Part shown: positions 1-7,807 of the stretch, piece by piece
How the letters are laid out: each line of letters begins with the position of its first letter
Position numbering within the stretch: the stretch's first letter is position 1
DNA from: Kitasatospora papulosa
GTDB lineage: Bacteria; Actinomycetota; Actinomycetes; Streptomycetales; Streptomycetaceae
Direction of reading: 5' to 3'
Length of the DNA: 64,000 nucleotides
NCBI RefSeq assembly: GCF_000717245.1
Contig: NZ_JNYQ01000001.1
Coordinates: forward strand, 124,001 to 188,000
Made by a program: the position numbers and the translations under genes
The notes under the pieces: generated by a model
Told to the model about the DNA's origin: nothing
What the model saw: the letters and a program-made list of their open reading frames with translations, nothing else
Databases searched by the model: none

Positions 1-37
1 CGGCGCGAAGCGCACCTGGACCGCGCCCGCGGGGGAC

Positions 38-622
38 TCAGACGACCGGCTTGCCCGACAGCTCCACACCCGCGGTGCGCAGCTCCTCCAGGGCCCGCGC
101 CGTGGTCCCCTCGGCGACACCGGCCGTCAGGTCCAGCAGCACATGCGTGGCGAAACCCTCGCGGGCGGCGTCCAGGGCGGTGGCCCGCACACAGTGGTCC
201 GTGGCGATGCCGACCACGTCGACCGCGGTGACGGAACGGTCCCGCAGCCACTGGGCGAGCCCGGTGCCGTTCTCGTCGACGCCCTCGAACCCGCTGTACG
301 CCGCGGTGTACGCACCCTTGTCGAAGACGGTGTCGATCGCCCCGGAGGCGACCGCGGGGGCGAAATTGGGGTGGAAGCCCACACCCTCCGTGCCGGCGAC
401 GCAGTGCGGCGGCCAGGAGCGCTCGAAGTCGGGGGCCGAGGAGAAGTGGTCACCGGGATCGATGTGGTGGTCCCGGGTGGCCACGACGTGGCTGTAGCCG
501 GGCTGGGCGTCGCCGATCAGGTCGGTGATGGCGGCGGCGACATCGGCGCCGCCCGCCACCGCGAGGCTGCCACCCTCGCAGAAGTCGTTCTGAACGTCGA
601 CGACGATCAAGGCGCGATGCAT
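38..622 (-). CDS. pncA: Nicotinamidase (isochorismatase-like hydrolase)
   Basis: Deamidates nicotinamide to nicotinate in the cytosolic NAD salvage pathway. At 194 aa it is the normal family length. The catalytic triad is visible as D9 (in VVDVQNDF), K102 and C144 (in TDHCVRATALDA). The metal ligands of the actinobacterial enzymes match D51, H53, H59 and H73. The next gene upstream on the same strand is pncB, which uses the nicotinate product, but a gap of about 230 bases means the two may be transcribed separately. The specific name is favoured over a generic cysteine hydrolase because the metal ligands are present and pncB is adjacent. Confidence 0.93.
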   Translation of the reverse strand: MHRALIVVDVQNDFCEGGSLAVAGGADVAAAITDLIGDAQPGYSHVVATRDHHIDPGDHFSSAPDFERSWPPHCVAGTEGVGFHPNFAPAVASGAIDTVFDKGAYTAAYSGFEGVDENGTGLAQWLRDRSVTAVDVVGIATDHCVRATALDAAREGFATHVLLDLTAGVAEGTTARALEELRTAGVELSGKPVV

Positions 623-854
623 GACGGTTGTCCTTCGGTGGGGGTTCGGCGTGTTCTGCGGACCGTGGCGGTGGGGATGCCACCGAGCCTAGAGACTCGG
701 CGCACCCTGCGGGAGGGGGTGCACGCATCGGCTCTCCCCTTGGCCCGCCCGGCGGTGCGGCGCCGGTCCCGGGGAGCACCGTCGGGCGGGCTCCCCGGAA
801 CCGGACCGGCGCCCGGGGACGGGGTGGGCAGGTCCTTCGTGTACCCCGAGGACC

Positions 855-2183
855 TCAGACGTACTCCGTCGGCAGCACCGGCTCCCCGCGCGACAGCTGC
901 ATCGCCGACATCGGCAGCCCGGCGCGTGCCGCGCTGTGGCGCTCCCGAGCGGCCTCCAGCGGCTCCCGGGCGACGACCTCGCCGCCCTTGACCAGCTCCA
1001 CCAGGAGCTGCCGGTCGGCCAGCTCCGCCGGGACGTCACCGGTGCCGATCACCTCCGCCTCCGCGACCCCGTACTCGTCCAGCCGGCGCGCCGCCCACTT
1101 GCGGCCGCCCTTCGACGACTTCGCACCCAGCGACTTCTTCACCACCGGCAGCAGCGGATCGGCCGGATCCGCGGACCGCGCACGCGCCACCAGCTTGTAG
1201 ACCATGGAGCACGTCGGGTGCCCGCTGCCGGTCACCAGCTGCGTGCCCACGCCGTACGCGTCGACCGGGGCGGCGGCCAGCGAGGCGATCGCGTACTCGT
1301 CCAGGTCGGAGGTCACCACGATCTTCGTCTCCGTGGCACCCAGCTCGTCCAGCTGCTGACGCACCCGGTGCGCGACGAGCAGCAGGTCGCCCGAGTCGAT
1401 CCGTACGGCCCCGAGCTCCGGGCCCGCGATCTCCACCGCCGTACGGACCGCCTCGGTCACGTCGTAGGTGTCGACCAGCAGCGAGGTGCCCCGGCCCAGC
1501 GAGTCCACCTGGGCCTGGAACGCGTCCCGCTCGCTGTCGTGCAGCAGGGTGAAGGCGTGCGCGCTCGTCCCGACCGTCGGGATGTTGTAGCGGAAGCCCG
1601 CGGCGAGGTCCGAGGTGGTGTGGAAGCCGCCGATGTACGCGGCACGGGCCGACGCCACCGCCGACAGCTCGTGCGTGCGCCGGGCGCCCATCTCGATGAG
1701 CCGGCGTCCGCCCGCGGCGGCCGACATCCGGGACGCGGCGGCCGCGATCGCCGAGTCGTGGTTCAGGATCGACAGGATCACGGTCTCCAGCAGCACGCAC
1801 TCGGCGAAGGAGCCCTCCACCCGCAGGAGCGGGGAGCCCGGGAAGTAGACCTCGCCCTCCGGGTAGCCCCAGATGTCGCCGCTGAAGCGGTAGTCCGCCA
1901 GCCAGTCGACGGTGGAGGCGTCCACGATGTCCTGGTCGCGCAGGAAGGCGAGCATCTCGTCGTCGAAGTGGAAGTTCTCCACCGCGTCGAGCACGCGCCC
2001 GGTGCCCGCGACGACGCCGTAGCGCCGCCCCTCGGGCAGCCTGCGGGTGAAGGCCTCGAAGACGGAGCGCCGGTCCGCCGTGCCCGCCTTCAGTGCGGCC
2101 TGCACCATCGTGAGCTCGTACTGGTCGGTGAAGAGTGCGGTCGACGGCACACCGACCCGTCGCCCAAGGTCCGCTGAGTTCAT
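855..2183 (-). CDS. pncB: Nicotinate phosphoribosyltransferase
   Basis: Converts nicotinate, PRPP and ATP to nicotinate mononucleotide, the step after nicotinamidase. The 442 aa length is typical of the short actinobacterial form. The N-terminal TDQYELTM signature lies at residues 19-26, and the phosphorylated histidine is expected at H209 in GTSAHAF. A phosphate-binding segment follows near VRIDSGDL. The gene is divergent from clpS with only about 80 bases between starts, so the two promoters must overlap or sit back to back. The start used is the ATG at 2183, giving MNSADLGRRV. Confidence 0.95.
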   Translation of the reverse strand: MNSADLGRRVGVPSTALFTDQYELTMVQAALKAGTADRRSVFEAFTRRLPEGRRYGVVAGTGRVLDAVENFHFDDEMLAFLRDQDIVDASTVDWLADYRFSGDIWGYPEGEVYFPGSPLLRVEGSFAECVLLETVILSILNHDSAIAAAASRMSAAAGGRRLIEMGARRTHELSAVASARAAYIGGFHTTSDLAAGFRYNIPTVGTSAHAFTLLHDSERDAFQAQVDSLGRGTSLLVDTYDVTEAVRTAVEIAGPELGAVRIDSGDLLLVAHRVRQQLDELGATETKIVVTSDLDEYAIASLAAAPVDAYGVGTQLVTGSGHPTCSMVYKLVARARSADPADPLLPVVKKSLGAKSSKGGRKWAARRLDEYGVAEAEVIGTGDVPAELADRQLLVELVKGGEVVAREPLEAARERHSAARAGLPMSAMQLSRGEPVLPTEYV

Positions 2184-2262
2184 GCCGGGGATGCTACTCC
2201 CTATTCGTCAAAGTGACGAGATGGGGGCGCCGTTTGTGCGCGGGCCCCTCTCTGGTGGCAGC

Positions 2263-2580
2263 ATGGGGTGGGTGAGCGTTGCTTCCCCCGTAGAGATCGA
2301 ACGTCCCGAATCGGCCGAGGAGACCTTCGTCGTCCCAGAGCCCGATGTCCCGTGGGTGACGCTGGTGCACAACGACCCGGTCAACCTCATGAGCTACGTG
2401 ACCTATGTCTTCCAGGCCTACTTCGGCTACTCCAAGGACAAGGCGCACAAGTTGATGCTCGACGTCCACCAGAAGGGCCGCGCGGTCGTCTCCAGCGGCA
2501 GCCGCGAGGAGATGGAACGCGACGTCCAGGCCATGCACGGATACGGACTCTGGGCCACGCTGACCCAGGACCGCAATTGA
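2263..2580 (+). CDS. clpS: ATP-dependent Clp protease adaptor ClpS
   Basis: Adaptor that binds N-degron substrates and delivers them to ClpAP/ClpCP. The 105 aa product carries the family core VTLVHNDPVNLMSYV (residues 32-46), including the conserved Asn-Asp that contacts the substrate amino group, and ends in the GLWATL strand. The reading frame stays open upstream to 2047, antisense to pncB. The ATG at 2263 or the in-frame GTG at 2272 are the only sensible starts, because family similarity begins just after them. A GGTGG lies a few bases before 2263. It is followed by a DUF2017 gene, the usual actinobacterial arrangement. Confidence 0.93.
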   Translation: MGWVSVASPVEIERPESAEETFVVPEPDVPWVTLVHNDPVNLMSYVTYVFQAYFGYSKDKAHKLMLDVHQKGRAVVSSGSREEMERDVQAMHGYGLWATLTQDRN

Positions 2581-2623
2581 CCCACCACCGCTGCCCTCCG
2601 TCCGACCCACCATCGGAGAATTC

Positions 2624-3211
2624 ATGGCCGGCCACTTCGAGGCCACCCCAGGCGGCGGCGCGTCCGTCGCACTCGACGAGGTCGAGGTCGCCATCCTGCG
2701 CTCCCTCGCCGTCCAGCTGCTCGAACTGATCGGCCCCGGTGCCGAACCCGCCGAGGGGGAGGACCCGCTCGCCGCGCTCTTCGCGGAAGGGCCGAGCGAA
2801 CCGCCCTCCGACCCGGCGCTGGCCCGGCTCTTCCCCGAGGCGTACGGGGACGAGGACAAGGAGCTGCGCGAGGCGTCCGCCGAGTTCCGCCGCTTCACCG
2901 AGAACGACCTGCGCACCCGCAAGCGTGAGGACGCCCTCGCCGTCGTCCGCTCGCTCGACGCGCTCGCACCCGTACCCGACGACGGCGCGGTGCTCTCCCT
3001 CGCCGCCGACGAGTGCCGCCACTGGCTGGGCTCCCTCAACGACCTCCGGCTCACCATCGGCACCCGTCTCGAGGTGTCCGACGAGGACGAGGGCCAGGAC
3101 GGATCGCTCTACCGGCTCCCGGACAGCGACCCCCGCAAGCCCATGGTCATGGCCTATCTCTGGCTGGGCGCGCTCCAGGAAACCCTCATCGAAACGCTGA
3201 TGCCCGACTGA
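2624..3211 (+). CDS. DUF2017 domain-containing protein
   Basis: A 195 aa acidic, soluble protein of the actinobacterial DUF2017 family, which nearly always sits directly after clpS. Its biochemical role is unknown to me. The N-terminus MAGHFEATPGGG is followed by a helical segment VEVAILRSLAVQLLELIG, an acidic linker, and a conserved C-terminal block around MVMAYLWLGALQETLIETL. There is no signal peptide or membrane segment. It lies 43 bases after clpS and is probably co-transcribed. The constant linkage suggests a role connected to Clp proteolysis, but that is inference only. Confidence 0.9.
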   Translation: MAGHFEATPGGGASVALDEVEVAILRSLAVQLLELIGPGAEPAEGEDPLAALFAEGPSEPPSDPALARLFPEAYGDEDKELREASAEFRRFTENDLRTRKREDALAVVRSLDALAPVPDDGAVLSLAADECRHWLGSLNDLRLTIGTRLEVSDEDEGQDGSLYRLPDSDPRKPMVMAYLWLGALQETLIETLMPD

Positions 3212-3320
3212 AGTTCGCCGGGTCCCCGGGTTCGCTCAACGGATGCTCAAATCCGAATAACGATCCCGTCACCTGAACGGCGTTCTTTGCAGCGCCTGGA
3301 AACGCTTGTCCGCTTTTTCC

Positions 3321-3390
3321 TGTGGCGTGCGCCACATAATGTCCGTCGGGTCGCCCGGGCGGCCGTGATAAATCTTCACGACCGCCCGGG
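3321..3390 (+). promoter_or_regulatory. Palindrome and leader hairpin upstream of the permease
   Basis: The 312-base gap before the permease holds two inverted repeats. TGTGGCGTGCGCCACA (3321-3336) is a 7+2+7 palindrome whose right end overlaps a possible -10, CATAAT (3335-3340), as an operator would. A hairpin with 15-base arms and one mismatch spans 3354-3390 (loop TAAATCT) and would lie in the mRNA leader. It has no T-run, so it does not look like a simple terminator. The regulator is unknown. Confidence 0.4.
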
Positions 3391-3522
3391 GACGCCACCC
3401 CTGTCCCCGGGGGCGCTACAAGCCGGCCGAACGCCGGCGGCACTCCATCCATATCCGGGGGGATCAGGACCTGATCCGACGCCGAGGACGGCGCGGATCG
3501 GCGTGGAGAAAGGCGCACCACC

Positions 3523-4953
3523 ATGACATCGGCGCAGGTCGACAACGGACAGGCGGACGGCCCGAAGGCCGTCGACGCCCCGGCGGGCGAGGGCTACCAG
3601 CGTGGCCTGGGAGCCCGCCAGATCCAGATGATCGCCATCGGCGGAGCCATCGGCACAGGACTCTTCCTCGGCGCGGGCAAGGCCATCGACAGGGCCGGAC
3701 CCAGCCTCATCCTCGCCTACGCCATCGCGGGCCTGGTCATCTTCTTCATCATGCGCGCCCTGGGCGAACTCCTCATGTACCGCCCGGTGTCGGGCTCCTT
3801 CTCGGAGTACGCACGCGAATTCCTCGGCCCCTTCTTCGGATTCGTGACCGGATGGACGTACTGGCTCTTCTGGGTCGTCACCGGAATCACCGAAGTCACC
3901 GCGGCAGCCACCTATATGACGTACTGGTGGGATATCCCGCAATGGCTGTCCGCACTGGTCTTCACCGTCATTCTCTACGGCGCCAACCTGATCTCGGTGA
4001 AGCTCTTCGGTGAGCTCGAGTTCTGGTTCTCCATGGTCAAGGTCACCGCGATCCTCGGCATGATCCTCATCTGTGCCGGCGTGCTCACCGTCGGCTTCTC
4101 CGACGCCGGTGACACCGCGACCGTCGCCAACCTCTGGAACGACGGCGGCTTCTTCCCCCAGGGCATCGGCGGCACGCTGATGACCCTCCAGATCGTGATG
4201 TTCGCGTTCCTCGCCGTCGAGCTCGTCGGAGTCACCGCCGGGGAGTCCAAGGACCCCAAGACCGTCCTGCCCAAGGCCATCAACACCGTGCCGTGGCGCA
4301 TCGCCGTCTTCTACGTCGGCGCGCTGATCATGATCCTCTCGGTGGTCCCCTGGAGCACCTTCAAGCCGGGTGTCTCGCCGTTCGTCGCCGCGTTCGAGGA
4401 GATGGGCCTCGGCATCGGTGCCGCCATCGTGAACTTCGTCGTGCTCACCGCCGCGCTCTCCTCCTGCAACTCCGGCATGTACTCCACCGGCCGCATGCTG
4501 CGTGACCTCGCGATCAACGGCCAGGGTCCGAAGGCCTTCACCAAGCTGACGAAGAACGGCCTCCCGCTCGTCGGCACCACCTTCTCCGCCGCGCTGATGC
4601 TCGTCGGCGTCTGGATCAACTACCAGTGGCCCGGCGACGCGTTCAACTACGTCGTCTCCTTCGCGACCATCTCCGGCATGTGGGCCTGGATCATGATCCT
4701 CGTCTGCCAGATCCGCTTCCGCGCCAAGGCCGACCGCGGCGAACTGCCCCAGTCCAGCTTCAAGGCACCCGGAGCGCCCTTCAGCAGCTGGTTCGCCCTC
4801 GCGTTCATCGGCCTCGTCATCGTCATGATGGCCATCGACAAGGACGCCAGGATCTCGCTGTACTGCGCACCGCTGTGGGGCGTCATCCTCGGCGTCTCCT
4901 ACCTGGTCCTCAAGGCGCGCAACCCCGACAACAAGGCCTTCGCCAAGCGCTGA
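3523..4953 (+). CDS. Amino acid permease (APC superfamily)
   Basis: A 476 aa integral membrane transporter with about 12 hydrophobic segments. The N-terminal cytosolic stretch ends in YQRGLGARQIQMIAIGGAIG, the hallmark of the AAT family that includes CycA, AnsP, GabP and ProY. The TM1 loop GGAIGTGLFLGAG and the segment GVTAGESKDPKTVLPKAI are family signatures. Substrate cannot be fixed from sequence. D-serine/D-alanine/glycine (CycA-like) or another neutral amino acid is most likely. It stands alone, with its own leader hairpin upstream and a strong terminator after it. Confidence 0.88.
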   Translation: MTSAQVDNGQADGPKAVDAPAGEGYQRGLGARQIQMIAIGGAIGTGLFLGAGKAIDRAGPSLILAYAIAGLVIFFIMRALGELLMYRPVSGSFSEYAREFLGPFFGFVTGWTYWLFWVVTGITEVTAAATYMTYWWDIPQWLSALVFTVILYGANLISVKLFGELEFWFSMVKVTAILGMILICAGVLTVGFSDAGDTATVANLWNDGGFFPQGIGGTLMTLQIVMFAFLAVELVGVTAGESKDPKTVLPKAINTVPWRIAVFYVGALIMILSVVPWSTFKPGVSPFVAAFEEMGLGIGAAIVNFVVLTAALSSCNSGMYSTGRMLRDLAINGQGPKAFTKLTKNGLPLVGTTFSAALMLVGVWINYQWPGDAFNYVVSFATISGMWAWIMILVCQIRFRAKADRGELPQSSFKAPGAPFSSWFALAFIGLVIVMMAIDKDARISLYCAPLWGVILGVSYLVLKARNPDNKAFAKR

Positions 4954-5008
4954 CCCGCGCGACGGCAGCCCCAGGACACAGCCGCCCCAACGGCCCTGTC
5001 CGGCATCC

Positions 5009-5045
5009 GGGCCCCCGCGTACCACTCCTCGGTACGCGGGGGCCC
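5009..5045 (+). terminator. Intrinsic terminator hairpin after the permease
   Basis: A perfect 15-bp stem (arms 5009-5023 and 5031-5045, GGGCCCCCGCGTACC on the left) with a 7-base loop. It lies 56 bases after the permease stop and ends 20 bases before the M67 peptidase start. There is no U-run, as is common in Streptomyces. Confidence 0.75.
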
Positions 5046-5064
5046 TCTGCTTATCCTGGGCGCC

Positions 5065-5499
5065 ATGCTGACCCTTACCCAGGCGCTCTACGACCAGATC
5101 GTCGCGCACTCCCGCGCGGACCACCCCGACGAGGCGTGCGGAGTGGTCGCCGGCCCGGCCGGAACGGACCGGCCGGAACGCTTCATCCCCATGCTGAACG
5201 CCGCGCGCTCGCGCACGTTCTACGAATTCGACTCCGGGGACCTGCTGAAGCTCTACCGCGAGATGGACGACCGCGACGAGGAGCCGGTGATCATCTACCA
5301 CTCCCACACGGCGACCGAGGCCTACCCCTCCCGCACCGACCTCACGTACGCCAACGAACCCGGCGCCCACTACGTCCTGGTCTCCACCGCGGACACCGAC
5401 GACGAAGGCCCCTTCCAGTTCCGCTCCTACCGCATCCAGGACGGCGAGATCACCGAGGAGGAGGTCGAGATCGTCGAGGCCTATCCCGCCGCGGTCTGA
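5065..5499 (+). CDS. mec: Mec+-type JAMM metallopeptidase (M67 family)
   Basis: Zinc isopeptidase that releases cysteine from the CysO-cysteine thiocarboxylate adduct in the sulfide-carrier route to cysteine. The 144 aa protein shows a complete JAMM site: E23 (in PDEACGVVAG), H79 and H81 in HSH, then S89 and D92 of the HxH-x7-SxxD motif. The following genes are cysO and cysM, matching the M. tuberculosis mec-cysO-cysM set. Because CysO here ends two residues beyond its diglycine, the same enzyme may also trim that tail, as QbsD does in Pseudomonas. The start is the ATG at 5065. Confidence 0.9.
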   Translation: MLTLTQALYDQIVAHSRADHPDEACGVVAGPAGTDRPERFIPMLNAARSRTFYEFDSGDLLKLYREMDDRDEEPVIIYHSHTATEAYPSRTDLTYANEPGAHYVLVSTADTDDEGPFQFRSYRIQDGEITEEEVEIVEAYPAAV

Positions 5500-5606
5500 C
5501 GCGCGGGGCGGCTCCGGAAACCCCGCCGCCCCACCGTCTGCCCACATGGCGAACGCTCACCATCCACGATGTGGAATCACACTCCGGAAACCCGGTCGGG
5601 AATCGA

Positions 5607-5612
5607 TACGAT
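5607..5612 (+). promoter_or_regulatory. Putative -10 element of the cysteine leader
   Basis: TACGAT ends six bases before the ATG at 5619. With the usual 6-7 base distance from -10 to the start point, transcription would begin at or next to that A, making the leader ORF leaderless. No convincing -35 was identified. Confidence 0.45.
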
Positions 5613-5618
5613 GAGCCC

Positions 5619-5732
5619 ATGGTTCCCCATGACGTGAGCGACAAGACGCCGGGCATGCTGCTCGTCGCGCGGCTGCACGTCGACCTGTGCAGGCTTTCCA
5701 GCGCGATGTGTCCGGCTGCCGCCTGCCCGTGA
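5619..5732 (+). CDS. Cysteine-containing leader peptide upstream of cysO-cysM
   Basis: A 37-codon ORF whose product contains MLLVARLHVDLCRLSSAM followed by CPAAACP, with three Cys codons in the last fourteen. It matches the short putative leader peptides (RLHVDLCRL signature) found before sulfur-assimilation genes in Streptomyces. Similar cysteine-rich leader ORFs in mycobacteria act as cysteine-responsive attenuators: ribosomes stalling on Cys codons change downstream expression. It sits 113 bases before cysO. A shorter version could start at the in-frame ATG at 5655. No SD sequence precedes the 5619 ATG, consistent with leaderless translation. Confidence 0.72.
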   Translation: MVPHDVSDKTPGMLLVARLHVDLCRLSSAMCPAAACP

Positions 5733-5845
5733 ACCGCCCGGCCTGAGCCGCGGTCCGAGCGCACCACGTACGCACCACCCCCGCGCGGGGGCACACAGAC
5801 GCGCGCCCCACGCCACCCTCCCCGCTTTCGACAGGAGCCCACGCC

Positions 5846-6124
5846 ATGGCCATCGAGGTCCGCATCCCGACCATCCTCCGCACCTACACCGACGGCGCCA
5901 AGGCCGTCGAAGGCAACGGGGACACCCTCGCCGACCTCCTCGCCGACCTGGAGACCCGCCACAACGGCATCCGTGAGCGCATCGTCGACGGCGAGCAGCT
6001 CCGCCGCTTCGTGAACGTCTACCTCAACGACGAGGACGTCCGCTTCCTCGACGGCATCTCCACGAAGCTCTCCGACGGCGACAACGTCACCATCCTCCCG
6101 GCCGTCGCCGGCGGCATGCGCTGA
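5846..6124 (+). CDS. cysO: CysO-type sulfur carrier protein (MoaD/ThiS fold)
   Basis: A 92 aa ubiquitin-like sulfur carrier. Its C-terminal glycine is converted to a thiocarboxylate that donates sulfide to O-phosphoserine on CysM. Family features are the beta-grasp start MAIEVRIPTILRTYTDG and the ending ILPAVAGG. The diglycine is at residues 89-90, and two more residues (Met-Arg) follow before the stop. The M. tuberculosis protein, as I recall it, stops at the diglycine, so this form probably needs processing. AGGAG precedes the ATG. The stop overlaps the cysM start by one base (TGATG), so translation is coupled. Confidence 0.92.
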   Translation: MAIEVRIPTILRTYTDGAKAVEGNGDTLADLLADLETRHNGIRERIVDGEQLRRFVNVYLNDEDVRFLDGISTKLSDGDNVTILPAVAGGMR

Positions 6125-7074
6125 TGCGGTACGACTCCCCGCTGGCGGCCGTGGGCAACACCCCACTGGTCCGCCTCCCGCGGCTGTCCCCGTCCGAGGA
6201 CGTCCGCATCTGGGCCAAGCTCGAGGACCGCAACCCCACCGGCTCGATCAAGGACCGCCCCGCGCTCCACATGGTCGAGCAGGCGGAGAAGGACGGCCGG
6301 CTGACACCCGGCTGCACCATCCTCGAACCCACCAGCGGCAACACCGGCATCTCGCTCGCCATGGCGGCCACCCTCAAGGGCTACCGCATCGTCTGCGTCA
6401 TGCCGGAGAACACCTCGCAGGAACGGCGCGACCTCCTCACCATGTGGGGCGCCGAGATCATCTCCTCCCCGGCGGCGGGCGGCTCCAACACGGCCGTCCG
6501 CGTCGCCAAGGAGCTCTCGGCCGAGCACCCCGACTGGGTCATGCTCTACCAGTACGGCAACCCCGACAACGCCGGTGCGCACTACGCCACCACCGGACCG
6601 GAGATCCTCACCGACCTCCCCTCCATCACGCACTTCGTGGCCGGCCTCGGCACCACCGGCACCCTCATGGGCGTCGGCCGCTACCTCCGGGAGAACAAGC
6701 CCGACGTCAGCGTCGTCGCCGCCGAACCCCGCTACGACGACCTCGTCTACGGCCTGCGCAACCTCGACGAAGGCTTCGTCCCCGAGCTCTACGACGCCTC
6801 CGTCCTCACCACCCGCTTCTCCGTCGGCTCCGCCGACGCCGTCACCCGCACCCGCGAGCTCCTCCAGCAGGAAGGGATCTTCGCGGGCGTCTCCACCGGC
6901 GCCGCACTCCACGCCGCCATCGGCGTCGGCCGCAAGGCCGTCAAGGCCGGGGAGACCGCCGACATCGTCTTCGTCGTCGCGGACGGCGGCTGGAAGTACC
7001 TGTCCACCGGCGTGTACACCGCCCCGACGACAGAAGCCGCCATCGAAACCCTGCAGGGCCAGCTCTGGGCCTGA
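6124..7074 (+). CDS. cysM: CysO-dependent O-phosphoserine sulfhydrylase (cysteine synthase CysM)
   Basis: PLP enzyme of the fold-type II cysteine synthase family, 316 aa. The Schiff-base lysine is K43 in NPTGSIKDRPA, and the substrate loop TSGNTG is at 70-75. The NPTGSIKDRPA form of the active-site motif and the coupling to cysO and the Mec+-type gene point to the CysM type that takes sulfur from CysO-thiocarboxylate with O-phosphoserine, rather than CysK with free sulfide. The gene overlaps the cysO stop by one base and ends at a strong bidirectional terminator. Confidence 0.93.
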   Translation: MRYDSPLAAVGNTPLVRLPRLSPSEDVRIWAKLEDRNPTGSIKDRPALHMVEQAEKDGRLTPGCTILEPTSGNTGISLAMAATLKGYRIVCVMPENTSQERRDLLTMWGAEIISSPAAGGSNTAVRVAKELSAEHPDWVMLYQYGNPDNAGAHYATTGPEILTDLPSITHFVAGLGTTGTLMGVGRYLRENKPDVSVVAAEPRYDDLVYGLRNLDEGFVPELYDASVLTTRFSVGSADAVTRTRELLQQEGIFAGVSTGAALHAAIGVGRKAVKAGETADIVFVVADGGWKYLSTGVYTAPTTEAAIETLQGQLWA

Positions 7075-7116
7075 CACACCCACCGGCCCGACCCGGGAAC
7101 GGCGGCCACGCGCACA

Positions 7117-7155
7117 GGAGGCGCGGGACGGGAACACACCCCGTCCCGCGCCTCC
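7117..7155. terminator. Bidirectional terminator between cysM and a convergent gene
   Basis: A perfect 16-bp stem (7117-7132 with 7140-7155, left arm GGAGGCGCGGGACGGG) and a 7-base loop, placed between two convergent genes. It ends 8 bases from the stop of the MazF/PemK-like gene. Confidence 0.75.
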
Positions 7156-7162
7156 CGCACGC

Positions 7163-7633
7163 TCACCCCAGATCCCGTACCCGGCCCCACACCTCCCGGT
7201 CCAGCTCGCCCGCCTTCCGCCGGAACCCCGACAGCGCGACATCCCGCAGCTCGTCCGTCTCCAGATAACTCCGCCGGCCCCGCGCGTCCCCCACCGAACC
7301 CGCGGGCAGCGCGATCACCCCCGGACGCTCCTCATGGTGCTTGCTGGTGATCTTGACGACGACCGCCGTACCGCCCCGCACCGACAGGACCAGACACGGC
7401 CGGTCCTTCGAGCCCGGCCCGTCCTCGAACGGCACGTCCGCCCACCAGATCTCCCCGGGCCGCGGCTCCCCGTGCGGCCGCCCCCTCTTCCGCTCCGGAG
7501 CACGCCCCGGCGGACGCGTCCGCCCACCCGGACGCCGCGGACCACGCCCACCACGCCCCCGCGCATCGGAGACCGTCGCCACGAGCGCCAGCAGGACAAC
7601 GACGGCCAGTGCCGCCCACCACCACGAATTCAT
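7163..7633 (-). CDS. Membrane-anchored PemK/MazF-like protein
   Basis: The 156 aa product starts with a single hydrophobic helix (MNSWWWAALAVVVLLALVAT), then an Arg/Gly/Pro-rich linker, then a PemK/MazF-like domain from about residue 58. That domain shows GEIWWADVPF, DRPCLVLSV and VVKITSKHH, the conserved blocks of the MazF beta-barrel. MazF toxins are mRNA endoribonucleases, but here there is no adjacent antitoxin and the protein is tethered to the membrane, so toxin activity is doubtful. The frame is open 45 codons further upstream. The ATG at 7633 was chosen because it begins the helix. Confidence 0.75.
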   Translation of the reverse strand: MNSWWWAALAVVVLLALVATVSDARGRGGRGPRRPGGRTRPPGRAPERKRGRPHGEPRPGEIWWADVPFEDGPGSKDRPCLVLSVRGGTAVVVKITSKHHEERPGVIALPAGSVGDARGRRSYLETDELRDVALSGFRRKAGELDREVWGRVRDLG

Positions 7634-7807
7634 GCACCGACCGTACCGGCGCGCCGCACGGCACCCGGCCTTCCATCGAACCGGTGACACCACAGGTGAG
7701 TTCCCCCACAACGGCAGGCCGTGGAGGAGCGACCAGCGGTTTCGCGCCTTACGCTCGACGGACCGCACGAACCCTCCCCGTTCCCACGCCTCGGAGGTTC
7801 ACGCTCC

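Noticed and set aside
3376..5547. Very long minus-strand open frame opposite the permease and Mec+ genes
   Set aside because: Its product is rich in Gly, Asp, Glu, His and Val with no domains; it is the antisense shadow of high-GC genes.
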